Source: Musa acuminata AAA Group (taxonomy: Eukaryota; Streptophyta; Magnoliopsida; Zingiberales; Musaceae). From it: 64,000 nt of DNA. The translations under genes were made by a program, and so were the position numbers. The first letter of the stretch is position 1. Every line of letters begins with the position of its first letter. The notes below the pieces were generated by a model that made no database searches, was not told where the DNA came from, and was given only the letters and a program-made list of their open reading frames with translations. Positions 10,404-21,722 of the stretch are shown one piece after another. The stretch lies in assembly GCF_036884655.1 (NCBI RefSeq), contig NC_088340.1, forward strand, positions 24,753,001 to 24,817,000. The letters are read 5' to 3'.

Positions 10404-10434
10404 GCACTAATTCACCCCCCCCCCCTCTTAGTGC
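10404..10434. repeat. LTR-end hairpin with C-run loop (A)
   Basis: Arms GCACTAA (10404-10410) and TTAGTGC (10428-10434) enclose a loop with an 11-base C run. The same hairpin, with runs of different length, sits 10-15 bases before the LTR end in A 3' LTR (16174-16206), N, F, M and, with shorter arms, E and I. Confidence 0.85.
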
Positions 10435-10450
10435 TCTTGATCCTAACAAT

Positions 10451-10462
10451 TGGTATCAGAGC
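10451..10462 (+). other. A primer-binding site (tRNA-iMet)
   Basis: TGGTATCAGAGC two bases after the 5' LTR, a perfect match to the usual plant initiator tRNA-Met primer site. Confidence 0.95.
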
Positions 10463-10508
10463 CCGGTATTTCTCATTTCGGATTTACACCCGAGAGGAAT
10501 GACTCTTC

Positions 10509-11457
10509 ATGGCTTTCAAGAGGGCTTATTGGTCTTTCGCCCACCGTTGTTTAACGGATTGGACTACACTTATTGGAAAACTCGAATGAGAGTTTTCTTG
10601 ATTTCTATGAATTTGGATTTATGGAATATCATTGAAAATGGTTTTCAACTTCCCCCAAACCGATGAACGAATGGTCGGATTTGGAGAAGAAGTATTTTTC
10701 TTTAAACGCAAAGGCTATGAATGCCTTATTTTGTGCTTTGGACAAAAATGAGTTCAATCGGATTTCTTCGTGCGAAACGGCTTTTGACATTTGGCGAACA
10801 CTTGAAATCACGCACGAGGGAACTAGTAGAGTCAAACACTCGAAAGTTAACATTTTATTGTATGATTTTGAACTTTTTCGAATGCAACCAAGCGAGACTA
10901 TAGGCGACATGTACACCCGTTTCACGGATGTCGTCAATAGTTTAAGAGCTCTTGGAAAATATTTTTTGGATTTTGAACTCGTAAACAAAATTTTGCGTTC
11001 TCTTTCTAAGAAGTGGGATTCAAAAGTAACTGCAATACAAGAAGCTAAAAACCTAAACAACTTACCACTTGAAGAACTAATTGGTTCATTGATGACATAT
11101 GAAATGGTGCACCATGCACATGATGAACATGATGAACAAAATTACCTTCCAAAGAATATGAAGGATTTGAAACTCCGGACAAATGAATACCACTTGAGCG
11201 ATGACTCAAGTGATGAGGACAATGATGAACTTGAACTTCGAACACTAAATCTTAATAAGTTTATTAAACAAAAATCTAAAATAAATAATAAACTTGAACG
11301 AAGGAAGAGACCAAAGAAGAAGAACACAAAGTGGGATGAATCGAGCTCCTCTGAAGACGAGGAGAAAATCAAGAAAGGCGAGGTGGCAAACTACGCCTTA
11401 ACCACTTTCAATGATGAGGTAATCGAAATCCCCCTAATTTATTTTGAAATTACTTGA
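10509..11457 (+). pseudogene. A gag, truncated and lacking zinc knuckles
   Basis: Homologous to the N-terminal two thirds of the gags of F and M. From the ATG at 10509 the frame is lost almost at once; the conserved start (LFNGLDYTYWKTRMRVFL) is in a second frame from 10520 to a stop at 10664, and a third frame from 10663 runs 264 codons to 11457. Clear blocks are NAKAMNALFCALDKNEFNR, FDIWRTLEITHEGTSRVK, IGDMYTRFTDVVNSL and LPLEELIGSLMTYEM (capsid-like UBN2 family), then an acidic/basic stretch (SSSSEDEE). Where F has its first CCHC knuckle this protein goes straight on, and it ends at PLIYFEIT instead of continuing into the second knuckle. Gag I (31350) ends the same way. Two frameshifts make this copy inactive. 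Confidence 0.88.
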
Positions 11458-14139
11458 TGCTTTCATGATGTATTTTCTTTTTTAGTTTAGAATTAATGTT
11501 TAAAAAAAAAAAATATTATGATCATGCTAGTAATTTCGAAAATGATAATATTGCATATTTTATGATAAACAAACAAAATGATTTTGATTGAAAATATGAA
11601 ATCATGGTTAAGAAGCAATAATGTGTATCATGTTGATGTCCATTGTTATTTCTCGATTTTGAGTATATTAAATCATGTTTAATTTAAAGTTATGATTAAT
11701 GAGTATATATTTTTGAAATTATGTATGATGATTCTTGATAATTATGGATTATCGATTTTCATGATAATAACAGTGGCTTTAAAAATTGATGCATGTTTTG
11801 ATTTGACATAAATGAAAAGGCATGCTAACATGAAATCGATCACTTAAGATGAAACACTTTAAAAAGGGGGAAAAATATATTATCAATGAAATCATGAATC
11901 TATTTATGTTATAAATTTTGTGAGCCATAAAAATGATTTTGATGATTTAAATTTGAAATGAGTTTTATCAAAATCATGATCATGATTTGTCAAATTGAAT
12001 GAATTGAAAATGAATGATGATTTTTCTCTTGAATAATTGTGACCTATATTCCTTGTATTCATGATATGATTTTTATGCAATTCTTTGTATTCATGAAAGG
12101 TTTATCTCATCACCCAATTATTTTCTTCTTGATATTCCTTATGTGATGATATAAATACGTGAACTATTCATTAATTTATTTTGATGTATACAAATGAAAA
12201 GTTATGATCATGCATGGTAGGATATAATTTAACAAAATTGATACCATCATGATATGAAACATTTATGATTTGCAATGATGCACGCAATACTTGAGCTTTT
12301 TAATTATGATGTGATGTATTGCATATGATGTGAATCATGATTTAAAATGCTATGAGTTGTTGCTAAAATGAAGTATTATAAATGATTTAATGTCATGAAT
12401 ACTCTAAATGATGTATGTTTGGTATCATGATCAAAATGTTGATAAATAGTTAAAAATTTAAGTATCATGTATGATATGCTCATAATATTGATTGATTTAT
12501 TCAGTGTCATGCATGAATGAAATATAAGGTTTTTGAAATTGTGCATGTTCGAATTTGAAAATATAATGATGCACAAATAAGATTGAAACCTTCCCTTGTC
12601 ATAATTTAGAAATTCATGTAAAGGGTCTTCCCTTCTCTTTCCCAATGACATAGGGGGAGAAAGAGTTGCTAATGTGCATATCTCAAAGAGAAAATTGCTA
12701 GCTTTCATGTCTTAAAATGTTGAAAATTTTTTGCTAGCTTGTATATTGTAAACTTGCTATCGTACTATCATGATGATGAGCATGTCTTATCTTCATAATT
12801 GTATTTGAAAAACTATGGCAAAAATATGTCCGAATGATTAAACTTGTTAAAATTAATTTTCGGACTTTCTTGATTGAATGATCAAATCACTCGACTACCA
12901 TGATGATTTTACACAATTACATGCCCTAATAACAGGTTGGAAATTATGTGCTTTGGATACAAAAATTTCCATGATAATAAGCATGTTTTGTTCTCATGAT
13001 TGTATTTGAAAATCAATAGCACAGCCTTGTCCGAATGCATGAAAGTGTTAATTTCATTTTCAGATTCTCTTAACTATTGGCATCCTAACAATTGGATTTT
13101 CGAATTATCCTCTTCCAGACTTAATAAGCATATGTCATATCAAGTTTAATTCATATCATTAATTTTTGACATATGGAATCAATCAGCAAATATATCTCTT
13201 ATACACTTATCATGTGAACAATATTTTATTTTGAGAAATGGATTTGATGAAATGATTCCTGCTTATAAATTCTTTCTTGAAAAAGGAAGTCATTTTTACG
13301 TACAAGGATTTGATACATATCTTGATACTTGTAAAAATGAAGCGTGCTTTAATATCTTATCGATTTTAACTTCATTCGAGTAAGCTCAGAAATAGCTTTC
13401 CTCCATCATGCAAAAAGAAAATAACAAATAAAATGGAAGAAGTTTTCAAAGCTATCTCCATGTCAAGTTTTCCTTGAAATGTTTGAACATTTGGTATCTT
13501 ATCACTTTTTGTTGAAAAATGACATGAACCTGCTTATGGCATCGCACTTATATTTAAAATTTGCTTATATCGTTCTCCTTTTTGTTGACAATAAAGGGGG
13601 AGAAATATATGAATTGATGCTATGAACACTGATGTTATGATTGCCAAATTTGCATTATGCCATGTCTGCATCATGTGTTAAGATGTCAAGAACTTGTATC
13701 GTAATTTTACGCGTTGATATCTTACCATGTGATGAAATGCTACAATTGATAAACACTTGAAATGTTTGCGTTATGATATCAAAAGCTTACATCATAATTT
13801 TACATGTTGATATTTGATAATAGCAAACTTGCATGATGATAAAACTTGATATTATATTTTTCATGCAATGAGTTGAACCAATATCATAAACGCTTGATTG
13901 TGGTACTTCTCCTTTTTGTTGATGACAAAGGGGGAGAAGTATGATGTTATGCATAAGTTTATGCATAAGTTCATGATGACGTGTTGCAAGTATTCATGAT
14001 GAATATTGCAATGACTTGAATTCAGTTTGAATTCAAGGTTTTATCAATATGGCATATTGATAGGGGGAGTTTGTTTAAACTCCGGGAGTTAAATTTAACT
14101 TCGTCATCAAGTAGTTGTCATCATAAAAAAGGGGGAGAT
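11458..14139 (+). other. A long non-coding internal region with repeated purine tracts
   Basis: About 2.7 kb of AT-rich DNA without a coding frame of note. It has repeated polypurine words at 11861-11875, 12651-12661, 13594-13605, 13925-13938 and 14061-14070, and the final tract AAAAAAGGGGGAGAT at 14125-14139 directly before the 3' LTR. Two of them share the left context TTGTTGA(TG)ACAA(T)AA. Words containing TTGCTAGC recur near 12685-12760. Multiple tracts are a known Sirevirus trait. Confidence 0.85.
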
Positions 14140-16220
14140 TGTTGAATCTCGTATTTTGATGATAAAACTACTTGATATATGTTTATGATTTAATCTGCGT
14201 TTTGAGTGATGTAGGATGCCTCGATCAGGATGAGACAATTAAAGTAGGAAAATCATGTTGTGCCGGAGGAACATGTCAGAAGATTGGACGTCGGGCCAGT
14301 GGATCGGTCGACGTATCGACAGAAGGCTTCGGGCCGTGGACTCGGGCATCGGGCCAAGAAGAGCGGGTATTGTGCCAAGGATATCGGAGTTGCGGAGCCA
14401 ACTGGCCGATTGGGCAATAGGCCGCAGGAAAGGACGATGCGCCGAAGAATCGGACGAAGCGTCGAGGGACCAATGACATGCCGGACAACTTGGTTAATTT
14501 CTTAGGATTAATTGTCTCGATCGAAGTTTTGTTTACATGTGCAGGATTAACTACAATGAAAGTAAGACATGTAGTAGGAGTTGCGCCGGAGTCAAGACAA
14601 TGATCACGTTGGGAGTTCGAGAGTTCGACGGAAGTTCGGACAGTCGACGGAGGTTCTACGGGAACAAATCCGAGAAGTCCATAAGCTTGCCAAAAGAAGC
14701 TCATCAAAACTCGCCAAGTGGATCGTCGCAAGTCCAGGAGTTTGCCGGAAGTCAGTAGGAGCATCACCGAGGGTTCATCGGATGATCGACGGAAGTTCGC
14801 CGGAAACTCGCCGGAAGAAGCGATTGACGCACCGGAGCAAGCTGCAGAAATTGTCTTAGGATTTATCGTAGTTAGCACAATGATTAAGTTGGAAATGGGA
14901 GGTGATCCCATTAGCTTAATCTTGGGGCAATTGGGCCCCTGAAAAACCCAAATTGGGCCGAATGGATCTACCCATTCGGACCCTGATTGCTGTGGGAGGT
15001 GCAACCGCCCAAGCCAGGAGGTAGCACCGCCTGGGCTAAGTCTCCCAGGGAAACTGGGCGGTGCAACTGCCCTAGCCAAGAGGTAGCACCGCCTGGGCTC
15101 AGTCTCCGAGCGAGACTGGGCGGTGCAACCTCCCCTGACAGGAGGTAGCACCGCCTGAGCTCAGTCTTCGAGCTCTACCAAGCGGTGCAACCGCCTCAGT
15201 CAGGAGGTGCAACCGCCTGAGCTCGGTCTTTGAGCTCTGTCAGGAAGTGCAACCGCCCCTGACATGAGGTAGCACCGCCCAGAGGCTCAGTCTTCGAGCT
15301 CTGCTAGGAGGTGCAACCGCTCTAGTCAGGAGGTGCAACCGCCTAATCCTGGAATTCCGGGAATTGACAGTTTTGACCTCCAAATTTGAACTGGGTTGGG
15401 GCTTATAAATACCCCACCCATTCAGCACTGATAGGAAGCAATTTAACACCGAAATCTTGATCCTTTTCTGTGATTCTTAGAGCTCAAAATTGTTGTAAAG
15501 GCCAAAAGTTATTCTCCCTCTATTCTTCCAAAAGTTCCAAGTTCTAAGTTGTAAGGGTTATCTCCTAAGCCCGTCAAAAGGAGTGAAACTGTAAAAGGGT
15601 GGTTGGCCTTCGCCTATTGAAGGAAGGCCTCTAGTTGACGTCGGTGACCTCGTCGGTGGAGGAAGCCAAAAGTGGAGTAGGTCAAGATTGACCGAACCAC
15701 TATAAATCTCGGTTTGCATTTACTTTGAGCATATTATCTTTACTGCAAACCTCCTCTAAAGCTTACTGCTTTTAGCGCATATACGATCAGGTTTCAAGCC
15801 TTGCACTTTCCGAATCAGCGTTTAGACGTAAATCTGCTTTTTCGTACGATCATTATATTTCAAATTTTGTTTACGTTTTGATTTCTACCATAACTGCAAA
15901 CTGCCTTTATACCCTTGCTTAAACTGTATCTCGCCTAATCAAGTGATTTACGAATCAGCATTTAGACGTAAATCAGTTTCTTTGTACGAACGTCGTATTT
16001 CAGTTTGCGCTTATATTCTGGTTTTCATCATAACTGCAAACTGCCTTCATAGATTGACTTTAACATCATCTTGCTTGATCTTAAGTTAAAGTAATCTTAG
16101 AATCGGCTTTCACACAGAAATTATTTTTATCGTTCGAACGCAGTTTCGTTTTAATCGCAGAAAGTTTTCCGCTGCACTAATTCACCCCCCCCCCCCCTCT
16201 TAGTGCTCTTGATCCTAACA
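14140..16220 (+). repeat. A 3' LTR (2081 bp)
   Basis: Same layout as the 5' LTR: palindromes at 14993-15343, TATAAATA at 15404-15411 and the terminal C-run hairpin. Scattered substitutions and a deletion of about 20 bp near 15555 separate the two copies, so the insertion is not recent. Confidence 0.96.
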
Positions 16221-17060
16221 GAAAAACACTTGAATTTCATCCATTGAATTCAAGCATGAACCAATAAGTTCTAATCGTAGAACTTATTGTTATTCTCATT
16301 AAGCAATAGTAAATACAAGACTTCGATGAAAATAATTTTCAAGTCAAATGATAAGAGAATTTTTACTGCGGCAGGAGATAAAGATTTTCAACATGAATTT
16401 CATGATATAAATGTAAGGCATGATCAATCAATCTTGTGATATTCTCAAAGATTTAGCAAGGCATATAAGACATTCATATCACACAAGCTTTTGCAATTCA
16501 TATAAGTCATGCTATTAAAATGGTACAAGTCATCACTTTTCTCCCCCTTTGTCATCAACAAAAAGGGAATGAGACTCGAAGCACATAATTTGTGATTATA
16601 ACATCAGGAATTTAGCATTGATCATAAAATTTTATCATTCAAAATTAAGTATGCTAAAATATTTACACAGAGTTTATCTTAAAGGAAAATTCATCATTCG
16701 TCCATTTTATCAAATCTCTTCTTTCTATAAATAACAAAATTTGTAGTTGTACAAGGAAGAGATAGTGATAAAAAATTTCAAGTAGTAACTCCAATAAGCT
16801 AAGATCATAATTCGAATACAAATCCATTCAAATTCAATTCGTCAACTTGAAACTCATAATCAAGCCATCAAAATCAATTTCGAGATTCACAAGATATCAT
16901 AAAATCATTAATCTTGATCAGATGGGAGCGGTGTTTGACTCAAGATAGGATAAGATAATTTAACATGTTATTTAGAATCGAAATAGAAGGATCAGATTCA
17001 TCGAGGAACGGAGAGAGGATGAAAAGCTTTACAGAAAAATCCATTCAAACAAGTTTATTC
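16221..17060 (-). other. F 3' non-coding region between pol and 3' LTR
   Basis: Continuation of F after the A insertion (the second GAAAA copy opens it). AT-rich and non-coding; a polypurine word (tctccccctttgtcat on the + strand) is at 16540-16557. In M and G the accessory ORF would lie here; F goes directly from this region into the end of pol. Confidence 0.8.
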
Positions 17061-20000
17061 TTAGGGACAATTTAACATACCTAATTCCCTTCTAATGAAT
17101 TCAAATTGGTCTTCACTCAAAGCTTTTGTAAATATATCTGCTAATTGATGCTTTGTGTCAATGAATTCTAGAACAACATCATTATTAAGGACATGATCGC
17201 GTATGAAATGATGCCTAACGTCGATGTGCTTAGTTCTAGAGTGCTGAATTGGATTTTTAGTAAGACATATGACACTAGTATTATCACATTTTATGGGAAT
17301 GTTTTTAAAGTGAATTCCATAGTCTTCTACTGTATTTTTCATCCAAACAACTTGTGCACAGCATGCACTTGCAGCAATGTATTCGGCTTCCGCCGTAGAT
17401 AGTGCAACTGAATTTTGTTTCTTGGAAGTCCAAGAAACAAGTGCATGTCCTAAAAATTGGCATGTTTCGGATGTACTTTTTCTATCTATCCTGCATCCGC
17501 CAAAATCCGCATCTGCATAAGCTATTAAATCGAATTTTAAGATTTTGGATACCACAGTCCTAGATTTGGAGTTCCTTTAAGATACCTAAATATTCTTTTA
17601 ACACTTTTAAGATGAGATAATTTAGGATTTGATTGAAACCTAACGTAAAGTCCTACACTAAACATAATATCCGGTCTAGTCGCGGTGAGGTAGAGTAGAC
17701 TACCTATCATTCCCCTATATGTTTTTTGATCGAAATTTTCACTATTTTCATCTATATCTAACTTAGTCGCAGTACTCATAGGGGTGTTTATTGCTTTTGA
17801 ATTATCCATGTTAAATTATTTTAACAATTCTAATGTATATTTAGATTGGTTAAGAAATATACCATCACTAAGTTGTTTGATTTGTAATCTCAAAAAGAAA
17901 GTTAATTCACCCATTAAACTCATTTCAAATTCATGACTCATACATTTGGCAAATGATTCACATATGCGAAGAGCCAAAAATAATATCATCAACATAAATT
18001 TGCACAATAAGAAAATTATTTTCAAAATATTTAATAAACAATGTAGTATCAACCTTGCCTTTAGTAAAATTATTTAAAATAAGAAAGGAACTAAGCCTTT
18101 CATACCAAGCTCTAGGAGCTTGTTTCAAGCCATAGAGAGCCTTAGTCAATTTGAATACATGGTTAGGAAGAAGAGAATTTACAAATCCGGGAGGTTGTTC
18201 GACATATACTTCTTCGGAAATAAAACCATTCAAGAAAGCACTTTTGACATCCATTTGAAATAGTTTAAAATTATTACTATTAGCATAGGCAAGGAGCATC
18301 CTTATGGCTTCTAATCGAGCCACGGGAGCGAAGGTTTCTTCGTAATCGATACCTTCTTCTTGGTTAAAACCTTTAGCCACTAATCTAGCCTTGTTTCTAA
18401 CCACGATACCATTTTCGTCTTGCTTGTTTCTAAAGATCCATTTAGTACCAATGACTAAATGGTCACTAGGTCTAGGAACAAGCTTCCATACCTTATTCCT
18501 CTCAAATTGATTCAATTCCTCTTGTATTGCGATAACCCAAAAATCATCTTTTATGGCCTCGTCAATGCATTTAGGTTCGATTTGAGAAAGGAAGGCGGCG
18601 TTAGCACAAAAATTCTTGAAAGAGAAACGAGTTTGAACCCCTTTTGATGTATCTTATATAATTAGCTCCTTTGGATGAGCATCTATATACTTCCATTCCT
18701 TGGGTAAGGAAATTTCGGAAGAAGGTGCATCCAAGTTGCTATTTTGAGGAGGGGGTTCATTTAAATTCAAATTATCAAAACCAAGATCATCATCAAATTC
18801 ATTTTTCTTTAAATTAGAAATTTCAATAAAAACTACATGAATAGACTCTTCTATTACTAAGGTTCTTTTGTTAAAAACCCGAAAAGCCTTAGAAACGGAA
18901 GAGTAACCAAGAAAGATGCCTTCATCAGATTTAGCATCAAATTTTCCTAAGGCATCCCTTTCGTTCAAAATAAAGCATTTACAACCGAAAACTTTAAAAT
19001 AGGAAATATTTGGTTTTTTGTTATTCCATAATTCATAGGGAGTTTTTGATAAGGATGGTCTTATTAGGACTCTATTCATGATGTAGCAAGTCGTATTTAC
19101 GGCTTCAGCCCAAAAATACTTAGGTAAACTATGTTCATTTAACATAGTTCTTTCCATTTCTTGTAGGTTTCTATTTTTTCTTTCAACTACTCCATTTTGT
19201 TGGGGATTCCTCGGAGTGGAGAAGTTGTGATTGTATCCATTAACCTCACAAAAATTTTGAAAGTCACGGTTTTGAAATTCGCCACCGTGATCACTCCGAA
19301 TTGATGAAATCATGAAACCTTTTTCATTTTGAGTGAGTTTACAAAATTTAGAGAAACACTTGAAGCAATCACTTTTGTGAGCTAAGAAATAGGTCCAAGT
19401 GTATCTCGTATAGTCATCCACAATTACAAACGCATATTTGCTTCCCCCTAGACTTGTCGTGTCAATTGGTCCAAATAAGTCCAAATGAATCAATTGTAAT
19501 GGTCTAGTGGTGCTAATTTGAGTTTTTGGTTTGAAACTAGTTTTTATTTATTTACCTAGTTGACATGCATCTCATACTTTGTCCTTAATAAACTTTATAT
19601 TTGGAATTCCTCGCACTAAATCTCTAGATGAGATCTTAGATATTAGTTTCATGCTTGCATGGCCTAGTCTCCTATGCCAAAGCCAAGCATCATCATTTAA
19701 AGCGGAGAAGCACATTTCATTACTTAGTTCATCAAGGTTGATGGTGTAGACATTATTTTATTTTAATGCAATCATAGTTATGTTATGGTTTAGTTTTTCA
19801 ATAATACACACATTTGATTCAAATCTAACGATATAACCTTTATTGCATAATTGACTAACACTCAAGAGATTATGTTTCAATCCATCAACTAGTAAGACAT
19901 CATCAATAGAAAATTTTAATTTGTTATCTATGGTTCCCTTGCCAATGATTTTGCCTTGGTTGTTGTCTCCGAAGGTGACGTACCCTTCTTCTTTGCTAGT

Positions 20001-20078
20001 GAGCATAGAGAAATGAGATGGATCTCCAGTCATATGTCTTGAGCATCCACTATCTAGATACCATCTCTTGCTCCTAGC
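17061..20078 (-). pseudogene. F pol: PR-IN-RT-RNase H, degraded
   Basis: Order on the - strand: protease with DSGCSRHMTG (about 20055-20025) and SIDDVLLVDGLKHNLLSVSQL; a stop at 19758 where M has Gln; the GAG-pre-integrase segment WLWHRRLGHASMKLI (about 19690); an integrase core of 280 codons (19493-18654) with all three expected acidic residues, in HLDLFGP, IRSDHGGEF and NGVVERKNR; RT (18515-17958) with VKSAFLNG and [10 protein letters not shown]; a frameshift; then RNase H (17809-17061) with ADADFGG, ALSTAEAEY and CDNTS, ending MLNCP. Breaks seen: stops near 20080, 19758, 18654 and 17816, and frameshifts near 17970 and 17540. It is the most complete Sirevirus-type pol in the window. Translation relative to gag would need passage of a UAG at 20097-20099. 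Confidence 0.92.
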
Positions 20079-20096
20079 TTATGATGGTGTATGTTT

Positions 20097-21670
20097 CTAC
20101 AAGAAGGGATTATTTTTAGGTACCCATTTTCTTTTGGGTGCCTTAAAAACTTGTTCATCATATTGCATAGAATTGATCATGGTTCCTTTAGGAACCCAAA
20201 TTAGTTTGTTCGGACTAATTTTCTTCAATGGACATTTATATGTTTTATGTCCATATTTGTAACAAAAGTTGCAATTGCTTTGATGCCGAACATGTAAGAC
20301 GGGGCCTTTAATGAAGGTGGTTGGATTTTGGTGAGGACTTCTCACAAATCCGATTCCACTTCTTTTATGAACGTGACCCTTATTTGTAAGGATCATGTTC
20401 AAAGATTTGCTACCAACCTCGAATTTCTTCAAGGTATCCTTAAGTACCAAGTTCTCCTTTTGGAGAGATTCTAGATCATAGCATTTTATACATGGAGCTA
20501 AACTATCATGATATTCAGTTTTTAATTTATCGATATCACAAGTGAGACTATCATGCTCCTTTTTTGGTAATTTATATTTTCTATTAATTATCTTACATTC
20601 ATCAAATAACTCATGGAAAGCATTTAACAATTCATGATAAGGTAAATCTGCATCAATTAAATCCGTTACCTCTTCTCCGATGGCCATTAGGGCGTAATGA
20701 GCAACTTGCTCAGTGTTGGACTCCTCTTCTTCGGACACGCTTGAATCATCCCACGTTGCCTTGAGCGCCTTCTTCTTTGATGTTCTCTTTTTGGCTTGAG
20801 GATAATCGTTCTTATAGTGTCCCGGTTTTTTGCATTCATAGCAAATCACTTGGCCCTTCTTTTGTTCAAATTTATTTTTTGTATTATTTTTTAATTTGTT
20901 CTTTCTTAAATTTTTTTAAATTTTTGAGTCAAAAGTGCAATGTCATTGTCACTGTCCTCATCACTTGATGTTCCTTTCAAGTGGTCTTCTTGTGATTTAA
21001 GTGTCATATCCTTCCTATTCTTTGGAAGGGGGTTCTCGAGCTCGTCATGAGCTTGACATGTCATTTTGTAGGTCATTAGAGACCCAATGAGTTCTTCAAG
21101 AGGGAATGTTTTAAGGTCTTTAGCCTCTTGAATGGCCATAACTTTTATATCCCAACTTTTAGGAAGGGATCTAAAGGTTTTAGTTACTAGTTCAAAGTTA
21201 GTAAAATCTTTACCAAGAGCTTTGAGTCCATTGATGACATCCGTAAACCGGGTGTACATGTCTCCGATGGACTCACTTGGTTTCATTCGGAAAAGTTCGT
21301 AAGAGTGCACAAGGATGTTGATTTTGGACTCTTTCACTCGGCTAGTGCCTTCATGAGTGACCTCAAGAGTTCTCCAAATATCAAAAGCCGAATCACAAAT
21401 TAAAACACGATTAAATTCATTTTTGTCTAGTGCACAAAACAAGGCATTCATAGCCTTTGCATTTAAGACAAAAACCTTCTTCTCCGATTCATTCCATTCG
21501 CTCATCGGAAGAGAAGATTTTTGAAATCCGTTTTCAACAGTAGTCCAAAGCTCAAAATCCATGGAAATGAGGAAGATCCTCATATGAGTCTTCCAATAAG
21601 TAAAATCTGACCCATTAAACAAGGGTGGACGTGTGATAGAATGACCCTCATGTATGCTGGAGTAAGCCAT
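20097..21670 (-). pseudogene. F gag with two zinc knuckles
   Basis: The ATG at 21668-21670 gives MAYSSIHEGHSITRPPLFNG; the capsid-like region includes FTYWKTHMRIFL, NAKAMNALFCALDKNEF, IGDMYTRFTDVI and FPLEELIGSLMTY. The frame breaks in an A-rich run near 20906-20915 and resumes at 20849 as a second ORF. First knuckle: CYECKKPGHYKNDY, whose fourth ligand is Tyr instead of Cys. Then an acidic segment, a Lys/Glu-rich likely coiled-coil stretch, and a second knuckle CNFCYKYGHKTYKC with all ligands. The ORF ends KNNPFL then UAG (20097-20099). E and M stop with the same codon at the same point. The protein would form the particle and bind genomic RNA. Confidence 0.92.
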
Positions 21671-21708
21671 CTCTCTTGGGTATCAAACCAAATATGAGAG
21701 TGAGCCTA

Positions 21709-21720
21709 GCTTTGATACCA
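21709..21720 (-). other. F primer-binding site
   Basis: On the - strand TGGTATCAAAGC, two bases inside the 5' LTR; one mismatch to the usual TGGTATCAGAGC. Confidence 0.9.
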
Positions 21721-21722
21721 AT

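Larger units (their letters stand above)
8357..10448 (+). repeat. A 5' LTR (2092 bp)
   Basis: Starts TGTTGAATCTCG and ends CTTGATCCTAACA. Order along the LTR: AT-rich start, a GC-richer segment also seen in N, I and H but not in F or M (8420-8720), a degenerate GTTCGACGGAAG array (8820-9050), the palindrome array (9210-9562), TATAAATA, a transcribed part and the C-run end hairpin. Open frames of up to 242 codons lie across it on the - strand but are not supported as genes. Confidence 0.96.
8357..16220 (+). mobile_element. Element A: gag-only non-autonomous copia, TSD GAAAA
   Basis: Two LTRs (8357-10448 and 14140-16220), primer site, a frameshifted gag, about 2.7 kb of AT-rich non-coding DNA and a polypurine tract. 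GAAAA at 8352-8356 and 16221-16225 marks the target duplication inside F. No protease, integrase or RT sequence is present, and no trace of degraded pol was seen, so the element would depend on proteins in trans. It belongs to the same broad lineage as F and M (same gag family, same LTR architecture) but has its own, longer LTR. Confidence 0.95.

Noticed and set aside
14276..15151. A 291-codon - strand open frame (and a 242-codon one at 8493-9221)
   Set aside because: Both lie across the LTRs of A, antisense to its transcription and through the palindrome array; the 5' and 3' copies break differently. A shadow of GC-rich LTR sequence.
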